The translations under genes were made by a program, and so were the position numbers. Of a stretch of DNA of 64,000 nt, positions 45,255-56,958 are shown piece by piece. Under the pieces are notes generated by a model. That model worked only from the letters and a program-made list of their open reading frames with translations. It was not told where the DNA came from and ran no database searches. The stretch covers positions 124,001 through 188,000 of the forward strand of contig WHVD01000021.1 of assembly GCA_015178975.1 (NCBI GenBank). The letters run 5' to 3'. Source of the stretch: Hysterangium stoloniferum (taxonomy: Eukaryota; Basidiomycota; Agaricomycetes; Hysterangiales; Hysterangiaceae). Position 1 is the stretch's first letter. Each line of letters opens with the position of its first letter.

Positions 45255-46127
45255 ACCCTGTAGGTTAGTGTAAATAAAGCATATATTAGTCAAATAGTGT
45301 TTTATTCTATATCTAATCTTTTGACCTGTTTATAAATATTTTTACTGTTTGATAAATAGTCTAAAATATATATAAACTAGTGGAATTGAAGTCGAATCTA
45401 TTTTTGGAATCAGTGAATTGTTATTCATATTTTAGTAATTGTTTTCACAGAAAAAGAACAGCTTACAAAAGCAGCTCTCAAAACCTTCTTTGCAGAGTAG
45501 GGTGCATATATTCAAGTAAACTCTTGACTTCAGGGGTTCTAAGTCTATTCAGACTGCCACTGATTAATATCAAATACTTAAATTATTTTACCTTGCAGTG
45601 AATTGAGTATTTGCACATTTTGATAGAGCACTGGACTCCTTTTTCAAGAATATATTATTAAAATAAGGTTAATACATCACACTCTCCATTGTATATTAAT
45701 TATCTATATTATTAATCTACCTCTCAATCTTGTCTTGCATGATCATTGAAACTCTTTGACATTAACATCTGTAAGCCTTCGTGACTGGTATTAGCCTCTC
45801 ACTTCATCGACAGGGTGAATCTATACTTCATTGAATGAAGCTTCTGTATTCAGTTTTGTAGAATATATTACAATTATTATTCAACTTAATCAAAGGAAAA
45901 TTGATTCGTGTCAGAAGGATAACTTAGTGCTACCATTATTGAAAGCACTACATGGCACAAAGCAAGGAGGCAATGAATGGAGAAAAACTTTGTATGATTT
46001 TATAATGGAACTCATGTGGACATGTTCAGATTTTGACAATGCCATATTTTTTCAAGATGTGGGATGACAGTAGTTGGGCCATGATGGCTTTCTGGGTTGA
46101 TGATACCACATCTGTGGGTGATGAAAA

Positions 46128-46255
46128 TGTTAGATTGAGTAATGCTAGCAGTGTTTCCCAGGGTCAGGTGGTGTAATGGTTAACACCCCTGTTATATATA
46201 CACAAGCCCTGGGTTCAATACCCAGTCTGGCCATTCATGTTTTACACTTTTAACA
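46128..46255 (+). mobile_element. 128-bp LTR-ended mini-element carrying a tRNA-like sequence (P1)
   Basis: TGTTAGATTGAGTAATGC..CACTTTTAACA, with perfect target duplication GAAAA (46123-46127 and 46256-46260) inside Copia M. Removal restores the frame (..SVGDE-NHLLDLEK..). The body is a tRNA-like sequence with 34 bases before and 22 after it. Ends and 5-bp target are those of an integrase-inserted LTR, not of a LINE-mobilised SINE: there is no A-tail. A second copy is at 56959-57087. Confidence 0.88.
46162..46233 (+). tRNA. tRNA-like sequence in mini-element P1 (degenerate)
   Basis: 72 nt. Acceptor halves GGTCAGG and TCTGGCC pair with two G-T pairs; D arm TGGTGTAATGGTTAACAC (A box); T arm CTGGGTTCAATACCCAG (B box). 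The anticodon stem is poor and its loop reads TATATAT. No CCA is encoded. Probably not a working tRNA gene. Confidence 0.6.
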
Positions 46256-46780
46256 GAAAACCATCTTCTAGACCTAGAAAAAGCATTCAGGAAATGGTTT
46301 GGAATTTTGAGCAAAGGAGAAGCTCATTGGATCTTGAGAACAAGCATTCAATGCAACACTGGATCCAAATCCATATTTATATCTCAGAGTGATTATACCA
46401 AAAATATAGCAAAAAAGTTTAACATACAAAATTCCAAGCCCACACAAACTCCCACCCATATCACTTGGGATTAATTTTGCCTCCATTATTTGCCCAGATA
46501 CAGAAGAGGAATGAACTGAAGCTGTGAAACTGCCTTATTGCAAACTTATAGGGAGTTTGATGTTCACAGCAATTGTATCCTGCCCAGACATCATGTATTC
46601 TGTTAACAAACTGTCTCAATATTCATCAAACCCAGCAAGAACACATTGGAACTTAGCTACATAAGTGGAGCCTTCAATACCTATATACTACTCAAGATTT
46701 TGAGCTTCAATTGAGAGGACAAACTCCTTGTTTACATGGATACTCAGATGCCAATTTTGCAGGAGATAATGAGGACAGAT

Positions 46781-47621
46781 TGTTACGACCGTGTCGTAAC
46801 CCATGTCACAATCCGACGGTCCCCGAGAATAGTACAGTCTATCGATGTGCCAAGCTATTGATCAAGTCATCATTTTGGAAACCTTCGGAACACCGACACT
46901 GACGTATACCTTCACGGCGATCAAACCCCATTTACACCCCTGTCAAAATATACTCGTACCATCTGGTTATGCTTTGATACGTCCCCTTTCATTATGATGA
47001 TCCGTTTTACTCTATGTTTCACATATGCCCATATATACTTGTAGCCCGTGGACTATTCCCTTTTCTCGTAATCCCGCTCTCGGCTAAATCTCAGCTTCCG
47101 ATCTTATCGTAACCTTCCGGTTTCTAGTCAAGTCTATTTGTCAATAGTGTTTCCGCTCTTCCCTTAGTTAGTAGTTTCTAGACGCCGATAACTCTTATAT
47201 AGACCTGCTGTAAATGTAGTTACAGGACAATCAGAATATCAACTTAGATCAACTTATATACCCCTCTGATTTCCGACTCCCTCAGTCTCCGACTGTCTCA
47301 GTCTCCGACTCTCAGTCTCTGACCTCGGTCTCTGACTCTCAGTCTCTGACCTCGGTCTCCAACTCTCAGTCTCTGACCTCGGTCTCCGACTCTCAGTCTC
47401 CGACTCTTGGTCTCCGACCCCTCAGCCCAACCCTCAACTTATCCTTCGGTTTCCGATCGGTAATTTACCAAGAGGTTTACTTGACAGGACTAGTTTCCGC
47501 CCGCCTGAAATTTAAGGACACCCGATGGTAACTTGTGAGGGCACAGCACATAAGCTGAAGCCAAGTCCTTCCGTTCGGTCCCCGTCGGTCTGCCGACATC
47601 CGTCAGTTTCTGCTCTTAACA
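46781..47621 (+). repeat. Solo LTR, family B (copy B5)
   Basis: 841 bp, TGTTACGACCGTGTC..TGCTCTTAACA. Perfect target duplication CAGAT (46776-46780 and 47622-47626). Minisatellite of CTCAGTCTCTGACCTCGGTC-like units at 47274-47420. It splits the RNase H of Copia M. Confidence 0.95.
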
Positions 47622-47740
47622 CAGATGATCTACAGGAGGATATGCAATTTTCCTTGGTTTGGGAGTGGTATCTTGGTACAGTTATGCATGAATGGGAAGA
47701 ATCACCCACTAGCCTCTCGTGTGACAGCCTCAAGGTCTCT

Positions 47741-48209
47741 CACACTTGAACTCCCCTCACACTTTCCTCCCTACACCTCTTGTAGTTTCTCCTCCTTGCT
47801 GTCAAATCCCTTTAATATAATTACTCCAAAAAAGTGTTTCCTGCACTAGAAGTCAATATTACTGGTGCGACAGGTGGGTGCCATGTGGCATCTTTGAGTC
47901 TCTTAGGCTAATGTGTTCCAGGCTTCCCATTCCTTGTATCATTTCTCAGACCAAAATTTAACATTACAGGTGCTACAGCCTGAGGTGGGTGCTATACAGC
48001 ATCTTGGAGTCTCTCAGGCTGAATTCTCTTCATATTAACCTTTCCGCATCTCTCATATTTGCTTTGTTAGATTTTGGATCCCCTCAACTACATATTCCTT
48101 CAGGGATCTGGTAAACACTGCAACTGCTTTTAATGCCTCCTACAGCACCCACACAGACTCACCAGGTTAGGTGTCCCTTTTGTCAGTGCTACTTTCATAG
48201 GATCAACAC
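47741..48209. other. Unrecognised sequence with a diverged direct repeat
   Basis: No gene seen. Two related blocks (GGTGGGTGCCATGTGGCATC near 47871 and GGTGGGTGCTATACAGCATC near 47984, each followed by GAGTCTCTYAGGCT) suggest an old duplication. Confidence 0.35.
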
Positions 48210-49099
48210 ACACTTTTCTTGTTCTCTGGAGTGTAAAAGGCAATCTGCACTATTGAGCAGGTGCTGCAGACTGAGACAGAGCAGATAACCAGAGAGGAAG
48301 GTCCTTGGGAGGACATGGTGGATACTGAGCTTTTTGATGAAAATGCCACCATTTCCCAAGCTCTGATGATCTTCAGCCAATTGAAAAGTGAGTGAGTCAT
48401 TTGATGTGCTACATGATAATATAATATGCATTGCTATGCAGTGATATGCCAGAGACACAACCAGAAGCAATGCTTTACTCCAGTGAGGAGACATTCTGAC
48501 TTTATTCCAGAAAGGAATATCCCAAAGCTGGGAGGGTCATTCAAACTGACCAGACCACATATATGGATGATATTTACAAAACAGCATCTGCAGAATTTCC
48601 ATACTATTTTATAATGAGTCAGAATGGAACTTGGTTCAATGGCTTGGGACAGCTGCTTTGTCAAAGAAAAAAATCAATGACTTTCTGAATACACCATTTG
48701 TGAGCAGATAACCTTGCCTGTTGCACTGTTGGGGGATATATGTAACAGTCTAACATTAAATCACATAGGCAAAAAATCACATAGTGCCTTTTGTCATTTA
48801 AAAATGCAGATCAGATGTGGCATTTGGTTGATACATTTTTGCCACAGGGACCAAAATGGCACTCTAAAGAAATCATACTCCCTGAAGCTCCTAATGAATC
48901 TCAAATCTTGTTTTATTGAGATCCAGTGGAGTGTCTCTAATTTTTGGCACAGAATCCTACATTTGATGAAAACATGGTCTATGGACCTGTGAAATACTTT
49001 ACTGATAAAGAACTCCAAAATTGGGCCTATGGAGAAATGAATACTGGTGATGCTTGGCATTTCTATCAAAGTAAAATTGGGGAAGGTGAAACAGTCAAT
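48210..49099 (+). pseudogene. Plavaka-like transposase fragment
   Basis: In shifting plus frames: TTYMDDIYKTASAEFPYYF, then SESEWNL-type text with KKINDFLNTPF, later ESQILFY followed by a DPVEC-like string, and 48944-49147 with VYGPVKYFTDKELQNWAYGEMNTGDAWHF. These match the N-terminal half of Plavaka proteins of mushrooms (YxPF..SExEW.LA.W; YRDPIECI; Y.PxR.Y.D..R.Y.EM.TGDWWW), CACTA-related DNA transposons. Many stops; cut at 49099 by LTR S. Confidence 0.6.
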
Positions 49100-49607
49100 T
49101 GTTACAACCCATTCCCAGATTCTTCAATCTTCCGAGATTATCTGTAACTTCTGACCCAACTTCTGTCCATGGAACATTTCCAGTTCCCATACTTCCAATC
49201 CCAATCCTTGTTCTGCATTTGGTAACTTGTCAGCTGACAAGTATTCATTCATTTGCATGTTGTATTCCCATTTCAGAATACTTCCTTAATCCATCTTATT
49301 GTGATCTTAGTTTGTATTACAATAACAAAAGAACTTATATTAGTTTCTGCAAATTTGTACTTTACCTTAGATCTGATATCAACTTAGTTTCTTATTCCTT
49401 CCTTCTTTCTGTATGCTTGATATTCAGAACTCTTCAGAACTCTGAATATCTGTAATCTTCTGGTGTAAATCCCATCCCTGAAATTAAGGACATTTCAAGT
49501 GTTTGCATAGGGGCACAGCACATAAACTGAAGCCAATATCCTGACCCTATCTGGAAGTTCCTGAGTTCCCAGACTCAGGACATCGAGTTCCCATTCAGCT
49601 TTAGCAC
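49100..49607 (+). repeat. Worn LTR related to family B (copy S)
   Basis: Starts TGTTACAACCCATTCCC and has the tail module in worn form (GCACAGCACATAAACTGAAG near 49512). The end at ..CTTTAGCA is a guess; flanks TCAAT and CTAAA do not match. Confidence 0.55.
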
Positions 49608-50346
49608 TAAATTTCTTTGCATATCTATCTAATACTTAAGAATTGTAGAAAAATACATGCCGTCCAACCGTTATTTGAAGGTTGACGGTGCGTCGCCGGG
49701 GGTTTTATTCCTGAAACATTTTCATTAGGAAGTATAGAAGACTGCAACCAATTGACTCGTAAAATTGGCTGAGTGGGATTTTATCGCTCTGTATGCAACA
49801 CCTAGCCTTGCACCACTATGAATAATTTCTGTAGAGTAGTCGCAGTTGATGCCTTGCACAAGGTCTGGAGCGTGTTCCGACGCCTCTGCTGTGATCCATG
49901 ATCTCGAGGAAGCCTTCCTCGAATTGTCCATGCGGATAAAACTAGGATTTATTTCTGTTCCATTATACAAAACAAAACGGAGATTACATAGTATGGCAAC
50001 ACTCAGGTTTTGTTGGGGATGCGTTTGTGGAGGTTGCAAACACGGGGAGATTGGAAATGGGAGACTTTATAAACGCATATCGCCCACTAATTCAACCCTA
50101 TTAATTTTACAACAAGGGTGATTCACCTAGAGAATAATATCTATAATACAATACAATCTGGTTGATTGCTTCCTTGAGTAAGTAAACATTACTTTGGTAA
50201 TGATATTTACAAAAAATGCATTTGAGACCTGACATTTACTACTTCATTGCTGCTCACATGCATTGAATTCTTTTAATTTTCAAAATGACGGTGAGCCCTA
50301 GAAAAAGCGAAGTATTTCAAGAACATTAATGATCTCCGCGTGAGAT
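49608..50346. other. No gene recognised
   Basis: From about here mobile-element density falls and CpG content rises, suggesting a change to host-like sequence. Small open frames only. Confidence 0.35.
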
Positions 50347-50508
50347 CTAGATGTGTACAAGTACAAAGATATCCAGACTCATTTGAGCTATGAGGTAGGC
50401 GTGTCCGCCCGGCTGAAGGTCTGACAAGTTTCGGACGCGATGTGGATCATCGGGAGAATAGGGCAGCTGTACTGTAGGGTAAGGTCGTCCAGAACGCGTA
50501 GTCGACAT
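50347..50508 (-). CDS. Possible small protein of unknown function
   Basis: 53-residue frame starting MSTTRSGRPYPTVQLPYSPDD, ending ..DIFVLVHI. No domain recognised; could be one exon of a longer minus-strand gene, since an open frame (50447-50734) lies upstream in another phase. Confidence 0.25.
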   Translation of the reverse strand: MSTTRSGRPYPTVQLPYSPDDPHRVRNLSDLQPGGHAYLIAQMSLDIFVLVHI

Positions 50509-50929
50509 AATGTAGCTCCCCAATCTCAAAACTTGTGTTACATGACTGGTAATCGAATAGATTTAGAAATGCTTTTGGACTACGTCTAGCCTTATCGAGC
50601 GGACCACAAAATTTTGACACATTGGATGCCTCACGGCAGCCAATCTTGCAGCATTGCTCAAAGCTTGGTGCCTTCTTTCTCGTCCGAAATCGCGATGTTG
50701 GACAATAAATATAACCATCTATCCGAAATTTCATCTTTGGAGTTATGGAAAAGATTTACGATCATACATGCCCAAACCTTCGTTTCCGAAGCTTGCGACT
50801 CCGATACAGCCAATGTTGGCGTGGGTCGCGGCCGACTTGTCCATCGATCACATAGAGAACGCTAATGAGGCATCAAGCGCCAATACGGGTATAATTACTC
50901 AAATCATAAAGCAAAAATATCAGTCCTAT

Positions 50930-51841
50930 TTATACAATCCCGTTGTCGTCCTCTTCATCAAGGGCACTCCGTTCCTCGAGCTCCTGCTCCTGTGCCTCCT
51001 CATCAAGGATAAAAATTCTATCCAATCGTGCCGGAGGAACATACCCGAGTTCTTTTGCTATCGTGAGGTATGCTCCAGATATGAGTCGCCGCCGTCGTCT
51101 CGCACAACGTTTGCAGTTCTGACACTGTGCGTCGCCTGCAAGGCAGTTCGGGCACGCCGCATCCCTTACAACCCCTACAGTATGCAAGCAAGGAGCATTC
51201 GCGGCTATTCTTGATGTGCGTCCGGACTTGCTCTGCTCTTGACCAGGTTTGGTGGCAGGCAGGACTCGGACAGAAGTGTGTTAAATATTGCTCTGCTATC
51301 CGATGCTTGTGGTCTGTGGTGACAATGCGCCCATCGCAGAGCTTGATTGTATTATTGCTGATCGCGCGCAGCTCATCGCGAACATGGACCAGTGTCGCAG
51401 GGGATGGTCCAACACGGTTGCCAGACTACACACTGTCTTTCTGCAGTGCATGTTCCCATAAGGACAGGGAACTTCTGATGAAAGTAATTCGGTGTGAATT
51501 GATGAGGATGAAGAGGAGGCGGGAGACGAGGAAGAGGGGGAGGAACATTTAGGAAAATGTTTTAGTGCGATTCCCCGAGGACACTTGGGACCTAACAGGA
51601 ACCTTTTGGCACGTTTATTGCGTGGCTTTGGTTTCTGTTGCGGTATTGACCCATGTGGTATAAAAATAAAAGCGTCAGCAGGCGGATGCCCGCGGACTCG
51701 CTCGTTATTGGGGCTCCGGTATCCGCAGACAGTAAAGCTTTTACTTTCTGTCCGTGGTTCAGAACCAACATTATAACTATTGGGGTTGGCGGGTGCGCGC
51801 CTGAGTTTGTATTTTATTAGTAATTTGTTGTCAACAATCAA
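50930..51841 (-). CDS. Cys-rich, probably zinc-binding protein of unknown function
   Basis: Minus-strand gene with one likely intron at about 51397-51456. A basic N-terminal part (PKPRNKRAKRFLLG) and Ser-rich run come first, then cysteine and histidine groups (CPYGNMHC; HFCPSPACHQTWSRAEQVRTHI with Cys downstream), then CPNCLAGDAQC and CQNCKRCARRRRR, and an acidic C-terminus. A one-base frame change is needed near 51165 between CRGC and the CPNC group. The C-x2-C repeats suggest several zinc sites. The start is uncertain: the open frame begins without ATG. Confidence 0.42.
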
Positions 51842-51868
51842 TAAAATAATCCATACGTATGCGCCCCG

Positions 51869-53400
51869 TCAACCCAAGCGACGGCCGATGGCCAGTTCGG
51901 TTCCTGCTCTCTTGACACTTCCTGTGAATGAGTTGGAAATGACATCAAACTACACCACAAGTATAAGCATATTTATCGTGAAGCTCCGGTCAGAGACATC
52001 GTACCTGACAGAATCGCCTGTTTGTGTAAAGTCGGGAGCAGCAGCGGTATTGCTCCATGGATTCACGCATATGGAAGATGAATCATACGGCCTGGTCGTA
52101 GCTGACATAGTAGTTGTAGAATTGAAAAACCTAAATTTAAGCTGCGCCATCAGCGGTCCTTTGAGTTACGATCAGATCTCACATACCCGCCATTCCATCC
52201 ACCAAGTGAAGAATATGAGGGCATGCTCGTAATGCATTGAGGTTGCTGCGGTATCCCCATTGGAAACATGTTGGACGGTGCCCCCCGACCACTTGGAAGC
52301 GCCGGATCCCACTGTGAGGAATGAGATTCGTCAGAATGCATCCGTGTACTCTGGGGGAAGCTACGTGTAATAAGTAGTTAGATACCATAACGATAACTAG
52401 AAGCCTCAGACTCACGATCCGTAGCCGGGGGTCGCATCCCACCTCGAAGGGGCGCTCGTATTGGGGAAATGGGATATCCATGAGTCCAGGGTATTGCTAT
52501 AAAATAAACGAGCGTTAGAATATGTTGTATCTATGCCGAGAACTTACCTCTGGTAACTGTGTTCATTAATCCCTGGCAGTAGAGCTGAAATCGGGGCCTC
52601 TGTGTTCCTCGACCACACTCGGGACCTGTCTTCGCTAGTATGAAAATGTTGGTAGCAGGGCAAATTGAGGCCTGAAGGAACAGGCTTGCCATAGCTATGA
52701 CATAATCGTGCGTTAGATGTGAATAATTGCAAGACGTCGCATCAACCGAAAACTTACCTCGGACTCTGCCCACTGACCCCTGGCGGTGGGGCGGAAACCG
52801 ATGCTATTATATTGTCCAACCTCATTCGGGACCCCTCTTCACTGTGTAAATGTCGGTTGTACCGCGAGTTCAAGGTTGAAGGAACAAATCGGTTGTATTG
52901 CGAGTTCAGGGTTGAAGGAACAATCCAATCGTTTGGGGATACCAGTCCTGATAAATCAGGAGGGTAAACGAACTGGGGACGAGTGTCGCCAGTGTCGAAA
53001 GTAGGGGCACCCAGCGGATACTTTTCATCAGATGGTCCTTGTGAAAAAAACCATTGACAGGGATCTTCTTGCCCCAATGCATTCAGAGCTCCACCGTGGA
53101 CGCCGGGAAAATGATTAAAATCAGGGTGTGCAGCATGGCTACAGGACGATTGACGAGATAGCCCCTGCCTAAAAAATCCAGAAAATGGGAATTAATGAGC
53201 ATGCTGCGCAACATCAACACAACTAACGCACAGGTCATATGAGTTATAACGAGAAAATCTCTGGTTAGGATAAGTGGCGTCTTCCCTAAAAATGGTCACG
53301 TTAGAAGGGTGGTGGAAATATCACATGAAGAAAACACGAAATGTCGTTAAATAGAGCGTACATTATTGTGAAATTGAGAAGAACTGTTGATTCTAAGTTG
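51869..53400 (-). CDS. Spliced Ser/Pro-rich protein of unknown function
   Basis: Minus-strand exons separated by good GT..AG introns: DATYPNQRFSRYNSYD (near 53270), a block LSRQSSCSHAAHPDF..GVSGQSPR (53160-52757), PVPSGLNLPCYQH..GINEHSYQR (52690-52557), QYPGLMDIPFPQYERPFEVGCDPRLR (about 52505-52415), MHSDESHSSQWDP..GGWNGG and a last exon ending at 51869. Introns are about 50-70 bp. Composition (Ser, Pro, Gln, Asn, Tyr) suits a disordered regulator. Contains a 12-residue internal repeat (VPSTLNSQYNRF / VPSTLNSRYNRH). First exon and start not resolved. Confidence 0.42.
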
Positions 53401-56015
53401 CAGGTGACGAGTCTGTGGTGAAGGAAAAACGGGAAGAATAAATGACAGTTGGTTTGAGGTTATATACGCTTATCCCCATCAACAAACTCAAATTCAAGCT
53501 TCCCGCCCATTTCGGAAGCGGTCTACTGCTGGTAACCCTTATTATCAATACGACCGGCTAGAGATAGGAAGGAGGAGGGAAGTGAGGTATTTGCCAGGTA
53601 AGTAGAACAGCCTTCCCTTTGTTTTTCTTTGTTCTGATTTAATTAAATGGTGAAGCGCACCGCCACACTGCGTCAGCCACCGACATGAACTTGGATTGTT
53701 ATACTACAGCTCTGGTTTACAAGATATATTGTGGGTTAATTGTCAAACAAGATAGTGATAACAATAAATACTCAATAATGCAAGTCGAACACCCGTGCGA
53801 CAAGGCTGATAAACGGATGTGGCTGCCTGCCATATCAAACTTTGATCACAAGCATACACTCCCAGTTTGGAATCGTCAAATCCAAGTCATCGGATTGAGC
53901 CTTCCATTCAACAACAGCCTTCCTCCACACCACACCAGTAACATGACGTGGATAGTTTATTAAAAACCTGGTCTTCAGTGACGTCTTAATCAAGGCTAGT
54001 CATCGCATAGTTCATCAGTTCATACTGCATTCGAGACTGAGGACCATCAGAATCTGGAGAAGTTTAGGGTGTAAAGGATAGTCGACTATAAATACAACAA
54101 GTAAATGCCACTTCCAAATCTCAATGCTGTCCGCTCACAGATATACGCTGGATCTTCACGGAGTGGCATCCAGTATGGGCTTCAGAATGTATTGAAAGGA
54201 TTATTATCGGATCGCCTATTATCATCGCAGAAGCAACGCATGTTTTGGCGCTCACATCGCATGGTATGGTTACCCGAAGTGCCAATAATCATCTCAGTTT
54301 GTGTTTAGCAGCCATTTCCGATTGTTTTCTTAATGCTGTGGGAGAAAAAACGGCGGATTAGTGTCCAGGGCTTCACTGGCTCTCATCTCCTGAATGAGGG
54401 ATATAACATGTATCACTTCATAAAATTTGTGGAAAGGCTAGGTGAACCTATGTGTCGAGCAAAGGAGTTCACTGCAAATAAGTTAATTGTGCCTGTGAAT
54501 AGCAGGATGTTTAATATATATCAATCTCAGGGGTGATCACGCAGAGGAACATTAGATGGCTACTTTCTCCGGATATTATCCGCGCTGATGTGAGTCGACT
54601 CACTCAGAGTGGCTCTAAATCTCACCTTTAACACATATTTAATTGTTCAAATAGGTACCACTTTATGTAGTGCGAGATGGGAGATTGTGATATTGTGATA
54701 TTGCCAATGTGATCGTGTGGCAACAGTATCCGCGATCTTTGAATGGAAGATGTGAACAATGAACAAGGTTACAGCCAGTCAATGAGATACTAATACAAAC
54801 AGTCTCAGTTCCTCTTAATGGAAAATTGGAATGGTCAGATGAATCTGCCAGCGAGTCGGTTTATAGAGTAGTACACAGCATAGAAGTATCGCCACGATGT
54901 CAGCTCACTGCTGGCACACGTGGTGGCCAACCTGCTGCAGGCTTCACCGAGGCTGCCACCCTAGGAAAACAGAGGTAGAGAAAGTAAATACCAGCAACAA
55001 TGACCGTCGAGATGGTAAGCATTTGAGCAGATGGTTCAAACGACCCTCACAATGAGTCCCAGATATCATATCCCCATACTGTCTTTTCATCTCCACGGTC
55101 ACTCACAATATCTGCCGGTTATTTACATTCCCTAGCCTTGAGCTTTATGCTGTTCCTCCTCATTCCATCTGAATGAACGGTTGATAGAAATATATATACC
55201 CTGACCGAAGGTCTCCTATTTTCGTTTTCACATAGGCTGAATTCGTAGAATAAAAGTTATATATTCGCACTGAAAAACTTGACGCCAATCCTGGCCCCGA
55301 GCTCGAATGGCTCACCTGGACTGCATGGATAATATTATTGTCGATACCTAAGTCCTGCGTCAATAGAGCTTCTGAGTTGAGATGCCTTAAATACCATTGA
55401 CCGTTTATGTGACCTAAAAACCTTCTGTCTGAAAATATAATTTGTATCAGTATGGTCTCTATCCATCACAGAAGGTGAGGTCAGTTTGTTTCCTTCCATA
55501 AAGGGTATCTGTGATATCAATCCTCTGATAGTATTTTCTCCTTCGAGGTTCGTGGAGGCACTGACAGTAACGAGCACTGTAGCAAGCGTAAGGGGAAATA
55601 AATTGATTCAAAGAGAAGAGGGATATAACCTGGCATTGACTTTACGAGTAGATTATGGCATACCTTTGCATTCCATCTCGACAAGAATCCCCATCATTAT
55701 CAGGAACTTGGACTGTTCCAAATAGAGGTGAAGTGTTTCTCTACGAACTTTCTCACATAACTAACACAGAATAGGAGAGGAATTAATCAAGCAAATACCA
55801 CAGGTATAACTTCCTGAACTTCACCAACTGAAAGGCTGTCGTTATCAGCCTCACTTGGTCAACACGGACAGGACTAAGTTTTCTTTATTTTAGTAGCAGT
55901 ATGATACAAGATGAATGTGAGGCTCCCTAGGGAAGGGTGGGAAAGGATTGTATGGTCAAAGAAAAGATATCCTATCACTATAGGATATGGGGTTTTTTAT
56001 ATAGAGTCAAGGTGA
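53401..56015. other. Intergenic or worn sequence, no gene recognised
   Basis: Short open frames (for example 54105-54308 and 55335-55577) show no domain or codon pattern I trust. No LTR ends with target duplications found. Confidence 0.35.
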
Positions 56016-56035
56016 ATGGGGTGGAAGAACAAGGA

Positions 56036-56192
56036 ACTGCATGATCAAGCACAGGGGTGCTACTTAACAATAAAGTGGCGGATCAAGTGGCTGATGGGAG
56101 AGGTTGGTGATGATGACCGCATGATAAGGCACAAGGGTGCTACCAAGTGGCGGAACAATGAGTGGTTGATGGGAGACGTTGGTGATGACGTA
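56036..56192. repeat. Diverged tandem duplication (about 75 bp, two units)
   Basis: Units beginning GCATGATCAAGCACAGGGGT (near 56038) and GCATGATAAGGCACAAGGGT (near 56119) share GTGGCGGA and GATGGGAGANGTTGGTGATG. Old tandem copy, no coding role seen. Confidence 0.7.
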
Positions 56193-56958
56193 TGTGGTAA
56201 GGTGGCCAGGCTTACACCAACCTAGTATTTAAGCTCTCAATCTACATCTCTCTGAGAGTGCAAAGCAAGTCCTGGATATTATTTCTTTGGATATTGCTCT
56301 TTGCTAATAAATATGCCTTGGAAGTCAATGTTGACGCAGGAGGGAGTATACGCCAGTACGGTGGACGCGAAGAAAAAAGCGTTTGTCATCACAGTGAAAT
56401 TATTGCTGAACGGCCAAAACTTCAACAGATAACCCAATCACAGTCAGAATTTTATAGTACTAACAGTGGTATTCTGGTTATGCAACTTGTAAAAAATAAA
56501 AATAAAAGTATTTTTGACTGCAGCACATAGATTCTTGTGTAATCCCCCACCGTAGTACTAACAGGACGGTACTCTGGTTGACTGCGCAGATCAGACGGGA
56601 TGCGGTGCTTTCAGAGTCCTATGGCTGCAGACATCAGTCCCCTTGGTCTGCACTCTATATGAGGTCCCATAATAAATATAATAAAATAATAAAATGCACC
56701 TCAGGGAACAGGAGGCCTTTTTGTTTTCTGGGTTGGCCATCCACTACATTAAGACAAATTATCATACATTTCAGTAAAATCTACTTTAGGAATTATTGTG
56801 GCCATGTTTCCCTTGTGTGCAAGACTGTTACCTAGTTAGGTTTTCAAACTCAGACGGCGCCACCCCAAATAGAAGGCACCTATTTCTCGGCGCCATCCAC
56901 CCTTATTGTGCATTTTCAAAGAAAACAAAAAAAATGAAGATCCACTTCTGTTTCCACA
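56193..56958. other. No gene recognised
   Basis: Contains two short related strings (AGTACTAACAGTGGTATTCTGG and the like near 56456 and 56552) but no domain-bearing frame. Confidence 0.3.

Larger units (their letters stand above)
43295..45681 (+). repeat. Long solo LTR, family O, interrupted by B4
   Basis: TGTTATGTATTTAATG..TAATACATCACA, about 1630 bp without B4. Perfect target duplication CTCTC (43290-43294 and 45682-45686), and flanks match the N1 copy. A TATAAGGAG string lies near 43961. Contains two tandem repeats described separately. No other copy in the window, so the name rests on ends and target duplication. Confidence 0.82.
42998..45913 (+). repeat. Solo LTR, family N (copy N2), interrupted by O
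   Basis: TGTCACAACTGTC..GATTCGTGTCA. Perfect target duplication GAAGG (42993-42997 and 45914-45918). Removing it restores Copia M (..EEPGK-DNLVLP..). Confidence 0.9.
42179..47740 (+). pseudogene. Ty1/Copia pol remnant M (RT and RNase H), cut by three insertions
   Basis: Pieces 42440-42997, 45914-46127, 46256-46780 and 47622-47740 belong to one Copia RT/RNase H. Text: REWRNM-type start (QTEWRNMVDHEVF), TWQLDVKLAYIHRAMKEKDWV, LLKALHGTKQGGNEWRKTL, DNAIFF, then DANFAGDNED..STGGYAIFLG of RNase H. The YxDD motif itself is worn (text near 46090: GFWVDDTTS). Insertions are N2, P1 and B5. The flanks join in frame in each case; one TGA appears at the last junction. Integrase and LTRs are not seen. Confidence 0.87.

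Noticed and set aside
46162..46233. An ordinary tRNA gene in Copia M
   Set aside because: The tRNA-like text is within a unit with LTR-type ends and target duplication, the anticodon stem is poor and the copy at 56981-57052 has A33.
50654..51214. 186-residue plus-strand frame
   Set aside because: It overlaps the Cys-rich minus-strand gene, whose CxxC pattern and intron are more convincing; the plus frame shows no domain.
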